Assembly (NCBI GenBank): GCA_019636015.1 | Contig: JAHBYJ010000002.1 | Span: 124,001-188,000 of the forward strand | Source: Parvibaculaceae bacterium | GTDB taxonomy: Bacteria; Pseudomonadota; Alphaproteobacteria; Parvibaculales; Parvibaculaceae | Direction of reading: 5' to 3' | DNA length: 64,000 nt | Part shown: piece by piece, positions 25,635 to 35,137 of the stretch | How positions within the stretch are numbered: position 1 is the first letter of the stretch | Layout of the letters: each line of letters begins with the position of its first letter | The notes under the pieces: generated by a model | Database searches by the model: none | The model's input: only the letters and a program-made list of their open reading frames with translations | Told to the model about the DNA's origin: nothing | Made by a program: the position numbers and the translations under genes

Positions 25635-25883
25635 TTAGCCTTCGAGGCCCTGCCACACCGGCCAGCAATTGTTGCCGGCGGCGGAAGCGGCGGCTGCCTG
25701 GGCTTCCTTGGCGTTGGCGCCCTGCTGCGTCGTCTCGCTGTCCGCGCCGCCCGTGCACCACACATAGAACTTGTGGTTGCCGGCCTTCGACATCGCATCG
25801 AAGCTCGAGTCGAGAGCCTGCGCGCCGCTCGAAAGCATCATCGCGCCAGCAACAAGGCCAAGAATACCAATGGTCTTCTTCAT
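25635..25883 (-). CDS. Small secreted protein with two cysteines, 82 aa
   Basis: Not assigned to a family. The N-terminus is a clear Sec signal (MKKTIGILGLVAGAMMLSSG, cleavage probably after AQA at residue 23), leaving about 59 residues. Cys43 (YVWCTGG) and Cys73 (NNCWPVW) probably form a disulfide; the part between is Ala/Gln-rich and helical. GGAGGGAGAAAC precedes the ATG. A hairpin terminator follows the gene, so it is a stand-alone unit, and it is likely abundant and periplasmic. Confidence 0.75.
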   Translation of the reverse strand: MKKTIGILGLVAGAMMLSSGAQALDSSFDAMSKAGNHKFYVWCTGGADSETTQQGANAKEAQAAAASAAGNNCWPVWQGLEG

Positions 25884-26132
25884 GTCGTTTCTCCCTCCGG
25901 GTCACATGACCCCAAATTTTGTTCTCAGGCCGATCGGGTCGGAGCCTGTATCCCCCTCTGCCGGGGCCCCGGCATCTCCGTGCCAAGCGCGACCGTCAGA
26001 CCTTCATGCCGGAAACTCTAGTCGGTCCGTTTGAAATTGTATCGCGCGGAAACGGCGGAAATGCTGAAACTTTCGTAATGTTGGCCGGACCTGTTGCACT
26101 TATGCGACAAAAGCCCGGATTCCATGGGTTTC

Positions 26133-26915
26133 TCACGCGGGGTCGCCCATGGCGGGTTCCGCGCCGAATTCCCGCATCAGCGCCATGACCTCCGCTGCCG
26201 CCCGGTCGAGTGCGCTCGAATCGGTGCCGCGGAGAACGATGCTCGTGCCGAAGGTCTTGCCGCGGTAATAGGGATAGCTGCCGATGCCGATATCGGGATG
26301 CCGCGCCTGCACCTGGCCGAGCTTTTCGGCAATGGTCCCCTCGCCCACCTGGCCGGTCACAGTGCGGCTCTGCATGGTGGCCCCGCCCTCCAGCCGGCCT
26401 GTCAGGCTGTCCAGCATCACCTGCATGACCATGGGCACCCCCGCCATCACGAAGACATTGCCGATCTGGAAGCCCGGCGCCTTGCTCAAGGGGTTGTCGA
26501 TCATGCTGGCGCCCTCCGGCAGCCGCGCCATGCGCATCCGCGCCTCGTTGAACTCGCCGCCCGTCGCCTTGTAGTGGTCGCCGAGAATCTTCACCGCCTC
26601 CGGATGGTGGGTAATGGCGACGCCGAAGGCCTTGGCCACCGCATCCGCCGTGATGTCGTCATGCGTCGGGCCGATGCCGCCCGTGGTGAACACATAATCG
26701 TAACGCGCCCGCACCTCGTTCAGCGTGGCGACGATCGTCTCTTCCACATCGGGGATCACCCGGGCCTCGCGCACCTGCACGCCGATCCGGTTCAGATGCG
26801 TGGCGATATAGGCAAGGTTCGAATCCCGCGTCCGGCCGGACAATATCTCGTCGCCGATGAGCAGCACGCAGGCGGTAACGGTTTTCGGGCGCAGGGGCGC
26901 CGCGGCATCGGACAT
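26133..26915 (-). CDS. CinA N-terminal (molybdopterin-binding-like) domain protein
   Basis: A 260-residue protein with the MoCF/CinA N-terminal fold: IGDEILSGRTRDSN (about 20-33) and TTGGIGPTHDDITADA (about 76-91). Full CinA proteins continue into a nicotinamide-mononucleotide deamidase domain that is absent here; the frame ends with a short C-terminal helix. Stand-alone forms are often described as competence/damage-inducible protein A, but the substrate is unclear. GGGGATAA precedes the start at 26915. The gene is divergent from map. Confidence 0.82.
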   Translation of the reverse strand: MSDAAAPLRPKTVTACVLLIGDEILSGRTRDSNLAYIATHLNRIGVQVREARVIPDVEETIVATLNEVRARYDYVFTTGGIGPTHDDITADAVAKAFGVAITHHPEAVKILGDHYKATGGEFNEARMRMARLPEGASMIDNPLSKAPGFQIGNVFVMAGVPMVMQVMLDSLTGRLEGGATMQSRTVTGQVGEGTIAEKLGQVQARHPDIGIGSYPYYRGKTFGTSIVLRGTDSSALDRAAAEVMALMREFGAEPAMGDPA

Positions 26916-27036
26916 GAACTTATCCCCGGGTCTCGAGTTTCGGTCAGAATAGCGCTCCCGCCCCCCGGCTTTCAAATGCCGCCCGCCCGCTCTATGCTGG
27001 AAACCAAGGCAAAGCCGCCATTTTGTGAAAGACCTG

Positions 27037-27858
27037 ATGAGTTATACCGACGCCATCGAAGCCCCGGACCGCAATATCGGCCGGATCAAGCTGCACGACG
27101 CCGAAGCCTTCGAGGGCATGCGCCGCGTCGGCCGCCTCGCGGCCTCCGCGCTCGACATGCTGGTGAAGGAAATAAGGCCGGGCATCACGACCGACCATAT
27201 CGACCGGCTGGTGCATGATTTCGGTCTCGACCACGGCGCTTATCCCGCGCCGTTGAACTATCGCGGCTTCCGCAAGTCCTGCTGCACCTCGATCAACCAT
27301 GTCGTCTGCCACGGCATTCCGGGCGACCGCGTGCTGCGCGAGGGCGACGCGGTGAATGTCGACGTGACCTACATCCTCGACGGCTGGCACGGCGACACGA
27401 ACCGCATGTATTTCGCAGGCGAAGCCCCCCGCAAGGCGCAGCGCCTCGTCGAGGTCACCTATGAAGCGATGATGCGCGGCATCGCCGCCGTGAAGCCCGG
27501 CGCGACCTTGGGCGACATCGGCCACGCTATCCAGGAACATGCCGAGGGTCAGCGCTGCTCGGTGGTGCGCGAATTCTGCGGGCATGGATTGGGTCGCGTC
27601 TTCCACGACGCGCCGAACGTGCTCCATTACGGCCGCAAGGGCCAGGGCGCCACGCTCAAGGAAGGCATGTTCTTCACCATCGAACCGATGATCAATCTCG
27701 GCAAGCCGGGCGTGAAAATCCTCTCGGACGGCTGGACCGCCGTCACGCGCGACCGCTCGCTCTCCGCCCAGTTCGAACATTCGGTCGGCGTCACCGCCGA
27801 TGGCTGCGAGATCTTCACCAAGTCGCCCGCGGGCCTCGACTGCCCGCCCTACGCGTAA
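27037..27858 (+). CDS. map: Type I methionine aminopeptidase
   Basis: A 273-residue MetAP that removes the initiator methionine from nascent proteins. All five metal ligands are visible: Asp109 and Asp120 (in [13 protein letters not shown]), His183 (CGHGLG), Glu216 (TIEPM) and Glu247 (QFEHSV). The conserved His92 (CHGIPG) is also present. The ATG at 27037 is used because GAAAGA precedes it; a GTG at 27025 is the alternative. It is followed 14 bases later by radC. Confidence 0.95.
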   Translation: MSYTDAIEAPDRNIGRIKLHDAEAFEGMRRVGRLAASALDMLVKEIRPGITTDHIDRLVHDFGLDHGAYPAPLNYRGFRKSCCTSINHVVCHGIPGDRVLREGDAVNVDVTYILDGWHGDTNRMYFAGEAPRKAQRLVEVTYEAMMRGIAAVKPGATLGDIGHAIQEHAEGQRCSVVREFCGHGLGRVFHDAPNVLHYGRKGQGATLKEGMFFTIEPMINLGKPGVKILSDGWTAVTRDRSLSAQFEHSVGVTADGCEIFTKSPAGLDCPPYA

Positions 27859-27872
27859 GCAGGCGGCGGCGC

Positions 27873-28559
<687 letters not shown>

Positions 28560-28574
28560 TGGAAGCGCACCAAT

Positions 28575-28620
28575 TTCCCTCTCCCCGCCGGGGAGAGGGA
28601 GGGAGCGGGCGTCAGCCCGC
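28575..28620. repeat. Hairpin repeats between convergent radC and amidase genes
   Basis: Two consecutive palindromes, CCCTCTCCCCG/CGGGGAGAGGG and GCGGGC-GTCA-GCCCGC. There is no T-tract, but they could form bidirectional transcription barriers. Similar short repeats of this type are common between convergent genes in GC-rich genomes. Confidence 0.6.
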
Positions 28621-28637
28621 GGAAGGGTGAGGGGCGT

Positions 28638-30062
28638 CTACCCCGCAAACACCGGCGGATATTTCTCCGCCCAAGGCCGCGCCTGTTCAAGCTCGAAGGC
28701 AAGCTCGAGCAGCACCCGCTCTTGCCCCGGCAGCGCCGCGAATTGCGAGCCGATGGGAAGCCCTTCCGCGTTCCATGACAGCGGCACCGACATGGCCGGC
28801 GTGCCCACCACATTGTGAAGCGGCGTATAGCTCACATAATTGAACACGCGCTCGTAAAGCGTATCGAAGGGAACGGTCGGCGCCTGCTCGCCGGTCTTCG
28901 GCGGCGCGGCGGCAAGCACCGGCGTCAGCCATACATCGTAATCCGCCATGAAGGCCAGCGTCTCCGCCGTAACCTTCTCGAAATGCGCGAGCGACTTTGC
29001 CAACGTGTCTTTCGGCATCCTGTTGTAGAGCTCGGCAAGGCCGAGCGTCCACGGCTCAAGCACATCTTCGGGCTTGAGCCCCATCTGCGTCACCAACGCA
29101 AGGAGCTCCGCCGGGCCGGACGCCCAGGCGGCGAGGAACGCATTCTCGAAAGCCTTGCCGTCGAGCGGGTTGCGCGCCGGCACGATCTCATGGCCGAGCG
29201 AGGCGCAAAGCTTCGCCACATCCTCGATCGCCGCCTTCACATCGGCCGCAGGCTCTGCGCCCTTGTAGTCCATCGTCGCGAAGGCAATCCTGAGCCGCTT
29301 CTTCCCCGGTCCCTCCACCTTGCCGACAGGCGGCAGCACGGCGGCAGCGCCCTTCCGCTCCGTCGCGGCGAGAAGCGTCGCACTGTCGCGCACGCTCCGG
29401 CTCACGCAATGCTGGAAACCGATATCGCCCGGCAATTGCCGCTCGCCGAGCTCGATGCGGCCGCGGCTCGGCTTGAGGCCGAACACGCCGCAGCACGACG
29501 CCGGGATGCGGATCGAGCCGCCGCCATCCGTCGCATGTGCGACCGGCACCATGCCGGAGGCAACCGCCGCCGCCGCGCCGCCCGACGAGCCGCCCGGCGA
29601 GCGCGTGACATCCCACGGGTTGTTGCATGGGCCCAGCAGCAGAGACTCCGTCGTGCCGAGCAAGCCGAATTCCGGCGTATTGCTCTTGCCGACCATCACG
29701 AAGCCCGCCGCCTCGCAGCCCGCGATGATCGGGTCCGTCTCCGGCGAAATATTCTGCGCAAGGAAGCGCGAGCCGGAAGTGGCCGACGTGCCCTTCAGAT
29801 TGTCGAGGTCCTTCACGAGATTGGGCACCCCGGTGAAGGGCCCTTCCGGCAGCTTGCCCTTCGCCGCCTCGCGGGCGCGGTCGTAAAACGTGCCGACGAC
29901 CGCATTGATCTTCGGGTTCACCTGCTCGACGCGGGAAATCCCCGCCTCCACCAGTTCCAGCGCCGTCACCTCGCCCTTGGCGGCCAGCGCGGCCTGCGCC
30001 GTCGCATCGAGCTTCGCAAGCTCCGGCATGACCGGCGCGGCACCCTTCAGATTGCTGTCCAT
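28638..30062 (-). CDS. Amidase signature family hydrolase
   Basis: A 474-residue amidase-signature enzyme. The catalytic Lys-cisSer-Ser triad is visible as Lys84 (NLVKDLDNL), Ser159 in the glycine-rich SPGGSSGG block and Ser183 in DGGGSIRIPA. No second domain is attached. The substrate may be an aryl or alkyl amide; it is not a GatA partner in a visible operon. Convergent with radC, with hairpin repeats between them. Confidence 0.88.
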   Translation of the reverse strand: MDSNLKGAAPVMPELAKLDATAQAALAAKGEVTALELVEAGISRVEQVNPKINAVVGTFYDRAREAAKGKLPEGPFTGVPNLVKDLDNLKGTSATSGSRFLAQNISPETDPIIAGCEAAGFVMVGKSNTPEFGLLGTTESLLLGPCNNPWDVTRSPGGSSGGAAAAVASGMVPVAHATDGGGSIRIPASCCGVFGLKPSRGRIELGERQLPGDIGFQHCVSRSVRDSATLLAATERKGAAAVLPPVGKVEGPGKKRLRIAFATMDYKGAEPAADVKAAIEDVAKLCASLGHEIVPARNPLDGKAFENAFLAAWASGPAELLALVTQMGLKPEDVLEPWTLGLAELYNRMPKDTLAKSLAHFEKVTAETLAFMADYDVWLTPVLAAAPPKTGEQAPTVPFDTLYERVFNYVSYTPLHNVVGTPAMSVPLSWNAEGLPIGSQFAALPGQERVLLELAFELEQARPWAEKYPPVFAG

Positions 30063-30235
30063 GAGCCCCTCCCCTTGTTCTTTTTCTGTCCCCGGAAGCC
30101 TAGCCCCAAATGCCCGGCAGGCGCCATACCGCCGCGTTTCCGCCGCGCCGCAACCGCCCCTTGAGGGCCACGCCCCCCGGTGCTAAACCCTGCCCATTCC
30201 TTCATGCCTGCCCGCCAACCTTTGAGAGGCGCCTG

Positions 30236-31579
30236 ATGATTCCGCGCTATTCGCGGCCCGAAATGGTCGCCATCTGGGAACCCGACACGAAATTCCGCAT
30301 CTGGTTCGAAATCGAGGCCCATGCCTGCGAGGCCTTGGCGGAAATCGGCGTCATCCCCAAGGAAGCCGCACGGAACATCCGCGAGCGCGGCGACAAGGCG
30401 GTCTTCGACGTCGCCAAGATCGACGAGATCGAGCGCGAGGTGAAGCATGACGTCATCGCCTTCCTGACGCATCTCGCTGAATTCATCGGCGACGACGCGC
30501 GCTTCGTTCATCAGGGCATGACCTCGTCCGACGTGCTCGACACCTGCCTCAATGTGCAGCTTGCCCGTGCCAGCGACATCCTGCTCCGCGACATGGACGA
30601 GCTTCTCGCCGCCATCAAACGCCGCGCCTTCGAACACAAGGACACGGTCTGCATCGGCCGCAGCCACGGCATCCATGCCGAGCCCGTCACCTTCGGCCTC
30701 AAGATGGCGGAAGCCTATGCCGAGTTCGAGCGTTGCCGCGAGCGCCTCGTCAATGCACGCAAGGAAATCGCGACCTGCGCTATCTCCGGCGCCGTCGGCA
30801 CCTTCGCGAATATCGACCCGCGCGTGGAAGAGCATGTCGCAAAGGCGCTCGGCCTCGAAGTGGAGCCCGTCTCGACCCAGGTCATCCCGCGCGACCGCCA
30901 CGCCATGTTCTTCGCGACGCTCGGCGTCATCGCCTCGTCGATCGAGCGCCTGGCGACCGAAATCCGTCACCTGCAGCGCACCGAAGTACTGGAAGCGGAG
31001 GAATATTTCTCGGAAGGCCAGAAGGGCTCTTCCGCCATGCCGCACAAGCGCAACCCCGTGCTGACGGAAAACCTGACCGGCCTCGCCCGCCTCGTGCGCG
31101 GCATGGCGATCCCCGCGATGGAAAACGTCGCGCTCTGGCACGAGCGCGATATCTCGCATTCCTCCGTCGAACGCATGATCGGCCCGGACGCGACGGTGAC
31201 GCTCGACTTCGCGCTCGTCCGCCTCACCGGCGTCATCGACAAGCTGCTGGTCTATCCCGAGAATATGCAGAAGAACATGGACAAGCTCGGCGGCCTCGTC
31301 CATTCGCAGCGCGTGCTCCTTGCGCTGACGCAGAAAGGGGCGAGCCGCGAGGACGCCTACCGCCTCGTGCAGCGCAACGCCATGCCCGTCTGGCGCGGCG
31401 AGGGCAATTTCCTCGAACTGCTGAAGGCAGATGCCGACGTGAAGAAATATCTCACCGACGCCGACATCGAGGAACGCTTCGACCTCGGCTACCACACCAA
31501 GCATGTGGACACGATCTTCGCCCGCGTCTTCGGCAAGGAAGCCATGGCGGCGGCAACCAAAGGCAAGGCGGCGGAATAG
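30236..31579 (+). CDS. purB: Adenylosuccinate lyase
   Basis: A 447-residue enzyme of the fumarase/aspartase superfamily that cleaves SAICAR and adenylosuccinate in purine synthesis. The signature SSAMPHKRNP is at 265-274, and the catalytic-region GRSHGIHAEP is at 141-150. The ATG at 30236 after GAGAGG is preferred over the longer frame from 30110. It is separated by about 5.5 kb from the purCSQL operon, with which it shares the pathway but not the transcript. Confidence 0.97.
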   Translation: MIPRYSRPEMVAIWEPDTKFRIWFEIEAHACEALAEIGVIPKEAARNIRERGDKAVFDVAKIDEIEREVKHDVIAFLTHLAEFIGDDARFVHQGMTSSDVLDTCLNVQLARASDILLRDMDELLAAIKRRAFEHKDTVCIGRSHGIHAEPVTFGLKMAEAYAEFERCRERLVNARKEIATCAISGAVGTFANIDPRVEEHVAKALGLEVEPVSTQVIPRDRHAMFFATLGVIASSIERLATEIRHLQRTEVLEAEEYFSEGQKGSSAMPHKRNPVLTENLTGLARLVRGMAIPAMENVALWHERDISHSSVERMIGPDATVTLDFALVRLTGVIDKLLVYPENMQKNMDKLGGLVHSQRVLLALTQKGASREDAYRLVQRNAMPVWRGEGNFLELLKADADVKKYLTDADIEERFDLGYHTKHVDTIFARVFGKEAMAAATKGKAAE

Positions 31580-31582
31580 CTG

Positions 31583-31972
31583 TCAGCCAATATCCGTGTA
31601 CAGAAAATCGTCGCCCTTGTAGAGAAGCGGCGTATCGAGGGCCTTCGCGCAGGCATAAGCGAAACAATCGCCGAAGTTGAGCGAGGCCTTGTGGCGCCCC
31701 TTGCCGTAGCGCCCGAAGGCCGCAATGGCCTCGCGCCCGATGGCCTCGTCTACCGCAACGTTCTCCGCGCCGATCGTTTCGACAAATTCCCGGACCAGCG
31801 CCTCGGCATCCTGCGGCGGACAGTCTGCCTGCCGCGCGAGCCCCGCGACCGCCTCCCATAGCGTGAGCGGCGATACGTAAGCGCGGTCAGCCTGCCTCAA
31901 TTGCCCGGCAAGCGCCTCCCACCCTTCTTCCTGCGCGATAATGGCGATGACGGCAGAGGCATCGACGAACAT
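31583..31972 (-). CDS. vapC: VapC-family PIN-domain toxin
   Basis: A 129-residue PIN domain ribonuclease. The acidic active-site residues are visible as Asp4 ([10 protein letters not shown]), Glu40 (LWEAVAGL), Asp102 ([11 protein letters not shown]) and Asp121/122 (GDDFLYT). It directly abuts the antitoxin gene: its ATG is immediately after the antitoxin stop codon. Expected to cleave RNA (commonly initiator tRNA or rRNA in this family) when unbound. Confidence 0.92.
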   Translation of the reverse strand: MFVDASAVIAIIAQEEGWEALAGQLRQADRAYVSPLTLWEAVAGLARQADCPPQDAEALVREFVETIGAENVAVDEAIGREAIAAFGRYGKGRHKASLNFGDCFAYACAKALDTPLLYKGDDFLYTDIG

Positions 31973-32212
31973 CTAGAGCCCGCCACCCAGATCGTCGAAG
32001 AAGGCCTTGTCGGCTTTCTTGCCCGTCTTCTTGTAGCGAGCGTAGCGGTCGCCAATGGCCTTCAGCCGCTGAACCAGCGGCGTCTCTTGCGCCGACCGTT
32101 TGATCTCGTTTTCCACGGCCATGCGGATGGCCTCTGTCAGCCCGGTCTTCTTGAGCTTAGCCAGCTTGCGCACTGCTGCGTCGGTCGCTTCGTCTTTGAC
32201 GGAGAAAGCCAT
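31973..32212 (-). CDS. vapB: VapB-family antitoxin
   Basis: A 79-residue antitoxin. The N-terminal VKDEATDAAVRKLAKLKK segment and helices match the short VapB type that is similar to transcription factors of the AbrB/PSK or Rv0623-like group. The C-terminal part (GDRYARYKKTGKKADKAFFDDLG) is expected to wrap the toxin. It lies immediately upstream of vapC, with operator-like repeats before it. Confidence 0.88.
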   Translation of the reverse strand: MAFSVKDEATDAAVRKLAKLKKTGLTEAIRMAVENEIKRSAQETPLVQRLKAIGDRYARYKKTGKKADKAFFDDLGGGL

Positions 32213-32215
32213 TCT

Positions 32216-32255
32216 TATATCCTTACACGATATACCGATATATAATCAGGATATA
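32216..32255. promoter_or_regulatory. Probable vapBC operator
   Basis: A strongly AT-rich patch just upstream of vapB contains the exact inverted repeat TATATCC (32216-32222) and GGATATA (32249-32255), with repeated GATATA in between. This is the expected place for autoregulation by the VapBC complex. The rest of the gap up to 32355 shows nothing else. Confidence 0.55.
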
Positions 32256-32355
32256 TCAAACTTGCAAGGAATTCCGCCGTCGGGCCTTCACCCGCCCGTC
32301 ACATTCCGCCCTATACTGCGCGGCAAAGCCATTCCCCTATCTTGAGGTTTCCCCC

Positions 32356-33078
32356 ATGCTCCGCACCGCCTTCGACGGCTCGCGCCGCCGCCGCATCTAT
32401 CTGTTCCGCCACGGCGACGTGTCCTATGTCGATGACAAGGGCAACCGCGTTGCGGATTCGACCGCCGTGCCGCTGACCGACTGGGGCCGGGAGCAGGCGA
32501 GCCTCACCGGCAAGGCGCTCGCCAATATCCCCTTCGACCGCGCTGTGAGCTCGAGCTTCCCCCGCTCGATGGAAACCGCCCGGCTGATCCTCGAAGGCCG
32601 CGGCGTCGAGATCGAGCCGCTCGATCATTTCGTCGAGTTCCAGGGCAATGCCGAATACCGCGCCGCCCTGCTCGATCTCAATGAACTCGCTTATGCCTTC
32701 CGCGACGCCCATGCGCCCGGCAGCCGCTATCTCGGCGGCGACAGCTTCGAGGATGTGAACGCCCGCGTCGTTTCCGCCCTCGAGACGGTGATCGCAGAGC
32801 CCGAATGGGACACGCTCGCCCTCGTCGCACATGGCGGCATCAACCGCCTGGTGATCGGCTGGGCGCTCGGCACCGGGCTTTCGACCTTCGCCGCCCTCGA
32901 CCAGAACACCTGCTGCGTCAATGTCATCGACTTCGACGAGGATCCGCAGACCCGCGAGATACGCCGCAAGACGCTCCGTGCCCTGAATGTCACGGTCTAC
33001 GATCTCGTGAAGGAGGGCAACCACCTTCTCTCGCTGGAGCAGATCGCGGCGCGGCTCAAGGTAAGGGAAGTCGCCTGA
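32356..33078 (+). CDS. Histidine phosphatase family protein
   Basis: A 240-residue member of the phosphoglycerate-mutase-like histidine phosphatase superfamily. The catalytic R18-H19-G20 motif (LFRHGD), Arg70 (SSFPRSMETA) and His159 (VAHGGINR) are all in place. The likely role is dephosphorylation of a small metabolite or a regulatory phosphoprotein. It stands alone, its stop 3 bases from the convergent PQQ dehydrogenase stop. Confidence 0.85.
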   Translation: MLRTAFDGSRRRRIYLFRHGDVSYVDDKGNRVADSTAVPLTDWGREQASLTGKALANIPFDRAVSSSFPRSMETARLILEGRGVEIEPLDHFVEFQGNAEYRAALLDLNELAYAFRDAHAPGSRYLGGDSFEDVNARVVSALETVIAEPEWDTLALVAHGGINRLVIGWALGTGLSTFAALDQNTCCVNVIDFDEDPQTREIRRKTLRALNVTVYDLVKEGNHLLSLEQIAARLKVREVA

Positions 33079-33081
33079 ACC

Positions 33082-35022
33082 TCACTCCGGCAGCGCATAA
33101 GCCTTTACATAATCGCCGAGCGTCGTGCCGGCGCGCGAGTGGCCGCCCGCCGCGATGACGACATATTGCTTGCCCTCCCAGACATAGGTCATGGGCGTCG
33201 CCTGCCCGCCCGCGGGCAGACGGCCCTTCCAGAGCTCCTCGCCGGAAGCGGCGTCGAAGGCGCGCAGGTAATTGTCCATCGTCGCGCCGATGAAGACGAC
33301 GCCGCCCGCCGTCACGATCGGGCCGCCGAAATTCGGCACGCCCCATTTGAGCGGAACGGGAACCGGCGCAATGTCGCGCACCGTTCCGAGCACGCTTTCC
33401 CATTTGATCGCGCCTTCGGAAAGATCAACGGCGGTGAGCATCCCCCAGGGCGGCGGCGTGCAGGGAAGATCGAGCGGCGAGAGCAGGAGTTCGCGCTTCA
33501 CCGCCCAGCGCGTCGGCGCCTGCGGCGAAATCTCTTCATTGGGTTCCGCCGCCTTTGCCGCCTCGTAATTCTCCGACGGGATCAGCGTGATGAGATGCGC
33601 GGCGCGGTTCGTGTTGATGTAAAGCGTCTGCGTCGCGGGGTCATAGGCCGCCCCGCCCCAGTTCGCTCCGCCCGCCGTGAACGGGTACATGATCGTCCCT
33701 TGCGCGGAGGGCGGCGTGTAGATGCCTTCGGAGCGCGCGGCCGCGATCTTCTCGCGGCAGGCCTTGCGGTCCCACCAGGTGAGCCCCCAGGCCTCGTCCG
33801 CGCTCAGCGTCTGCGGCACGAGCGGTGGCGGCGCCACGGGGAAAGGCTGCGTCGGCGAGAGGAATTCTCCCGCCGCGCCATCCTGCGGCACGGGCCGCTC
33901 TTCCACTTCGAAGATCGGCTCGCCTGTATCGCGGTCGAGCACGAAAACGAAACCCTGCTTCGTTACCTGCACCACCGCATCGACCGGCTTGCCGTCACGC
34001 TGCAGCGTGACAAGGTTCGGCTGCGCCGGAAGATCGTAGTCCCAGACATCGTGATGCACGGTCTGGAAATGCCAGCGCACCTTGCCGCTCGCCGCCTCCA
34101 GCGCCACGACGGAATTCGCATAGCGATTGTCGCCCGCGCGCATGCCGCCGAAGAAGTCCGGCGACGGCGAGGATGTCGGCAGGAAGAAGAGCCCCCGCGC
34201 TTCGTCCGCCGCAATCGGCGCCCAGACATTCGCATGTCCCGTGCGCTCCGCCACGCCGCCGCGTGGCCAGCTTTCGGGATGGTCTTTCGCACCGCGCGTC
34301 ACCGGGTCGAACGCCCAGACGGGCTTTCCCGTCCGCGCATCGAAGGCCCGCACCGTGCCCTTCGGCGCATCGGCGCGGCGATTGTCGCTAATCGATGAGC
34401 CGACCACGACGACGCCATCCGCGACCGAAGGCGGCGACGAAATCTGGAATTCGCCCGGCCATTGCAGTTCCATGCCGGGATCGATCCGCACTTCGCCATC
34501 CATGCCGAAGCCGAGGCAGGGCTGCCCCGTTCCCGCATCGAGCGCGATCAGCCGCGCATCCGTGGTGCCCATGAACAGCCGCGAAGCGCAAAGCCCGTCA
34601 GGCGCTGCCGCGGCATCCACCCATGGCGTCACGCCGCGGCAGACGAACTGGTTGCCCGGCCGGTATCCCGTCTTGATCTTCGGGTCGTAGCGCCACTTCT
34701 CCGCGCCCGTGCCGGGATCGAGCGCAATCACCTCATTGAAAGGCGTGCAGAAAATCAGCGCCTCCGAAAAGAGGATCGGCGTCGCCTGGAACGCGCTGTG
34801 TTTCATGTCGTCGGCATGGGCTTCCATGTCGCCCGTGCGATAGGTCCAGGCCTCGCGCAGCCCCTTCACATTTCCGGCGGTGATCTCCGCCGCCGCGGAG
34901 TAGCGGTTTCCCCCGGCATCGCCGCCATAATGCAGCCACCCCTCCCCGGCCTTCGCCGGCATCTGCCCGGCGGCCAGCCCGGTCAGGAGAACCGCAACCA
35001 ACACCCATGATCCGCGACGCAT
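33082..35022 (-). CDS. PQQ-dependent dehydrogenase (membrane glucose/quinate-type), secreted
   Basis: A 646-residue quinoprotein dehydrogenase of the eight-bladed propeller type. A signal peptide (about 1-26) indicates export. Repeating W-motif-like strands such as GTVRAFDARTGKPVWAFDPV and LRAFDAASGEELWKGRLPAG build the propeller, and the C-terminal GDYVKAYALP fits the short soluble group without the membrane helices of glucose dehydrogenase. It oxidises an alcohol, sugar or sugar acid and passes electrons to quinone or cytochrome. No PQQ biosynthesis genes are present here, so the cofactor must come from elsewhere. The ATG at 35022 follows GGAGG. Divergent from a TetR regulator. Confidence 0.9.
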   Translation of the reverse strand: MRRGSWVLVAVLLTGLAAGQMPAKAGEGWLHYGGDAGGNRYSAAAEITAGNVKGLREAWTYRTGDMEAHADDMKHSAFQATPILFSEALIFCTPFNEVIALDPGTGAEKWRYDPKIKTGYRPGNQFVCRGVTPWVDAAAAPDGLCASRLFMGTTDARLIALDAGTGQPCLGFGMDGEVRIDPGMELQWPGEFQISSPPSVADGVVVVGSSISDNRRADAPKGTVRAFDARTGKPVWAFDPVTRGAKDHPESWPRGGVAERTGHANVWAPIAADEARGLFFLPTSSPSPDFFGGMRAGDNRYANSVVALEAASGKVRWHFQTVHHDVWDYDLPAQPNLVTLQRDGKPVDAVVQVTKQGFVFVLDRDTGEPIFEVEERPVPQDGAAGEFLSPTQPFPVAPPPLVPQTLSADEAWGLTWWDRKACREKIAAARSEGIYTPPSAQGTIMYPFTAGGANWGGAAYDPATQTLYINTNRAAHLITLIPSENYEAAKAAEPNEEISPQAPTRWAVKRELLLSPLDLPCTPPPWGMLTAVDLSEGAIKWESVLGTVRDIAPVPVPLKWGVPNFGGPIVTAGGVVFIGATMDNYLRAFDAASGEELWKGRLPAGGQATPMTYVWEGKQYVVIAAGGHSRAGTTLGDYVKAYALPE

Positions 35023-35047
35023 GGCATCCTCCATGAAATAAATTGAC

Positions 35048-35100
35048 TGAATGAATCATTCATTTAATATCCAGAGTCAAGGTGATTTGTGCTGCTTGAC
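35048..35100. promoter_or_regulatory. Candidate TetR operators between the divergent PQQ dehydrogenase and TetR genes
   Basis: A perfect palindrome TGAATGA-A-TCATTCA (35048-35062) lies in the divergent gap, followed by a second inverted repeat GTCAAG and CTTGAC at 35076-35100 spaced by 13 bases. The first has the size and symmetry of a TetR-family site. Confidence 0.55.
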
Positions 35101-35137
35101 GTGAAACGGAGCGGCTGGAGAAGGAGAACCCGGCCCC

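Noticed and set aside
26133..26915. Frameshifted full-length CinA
   Set aside because: No remnant of the C-terminal deamidase domain was seen in the DNA following the stop; a stand-alone N-domain protein is a known form.
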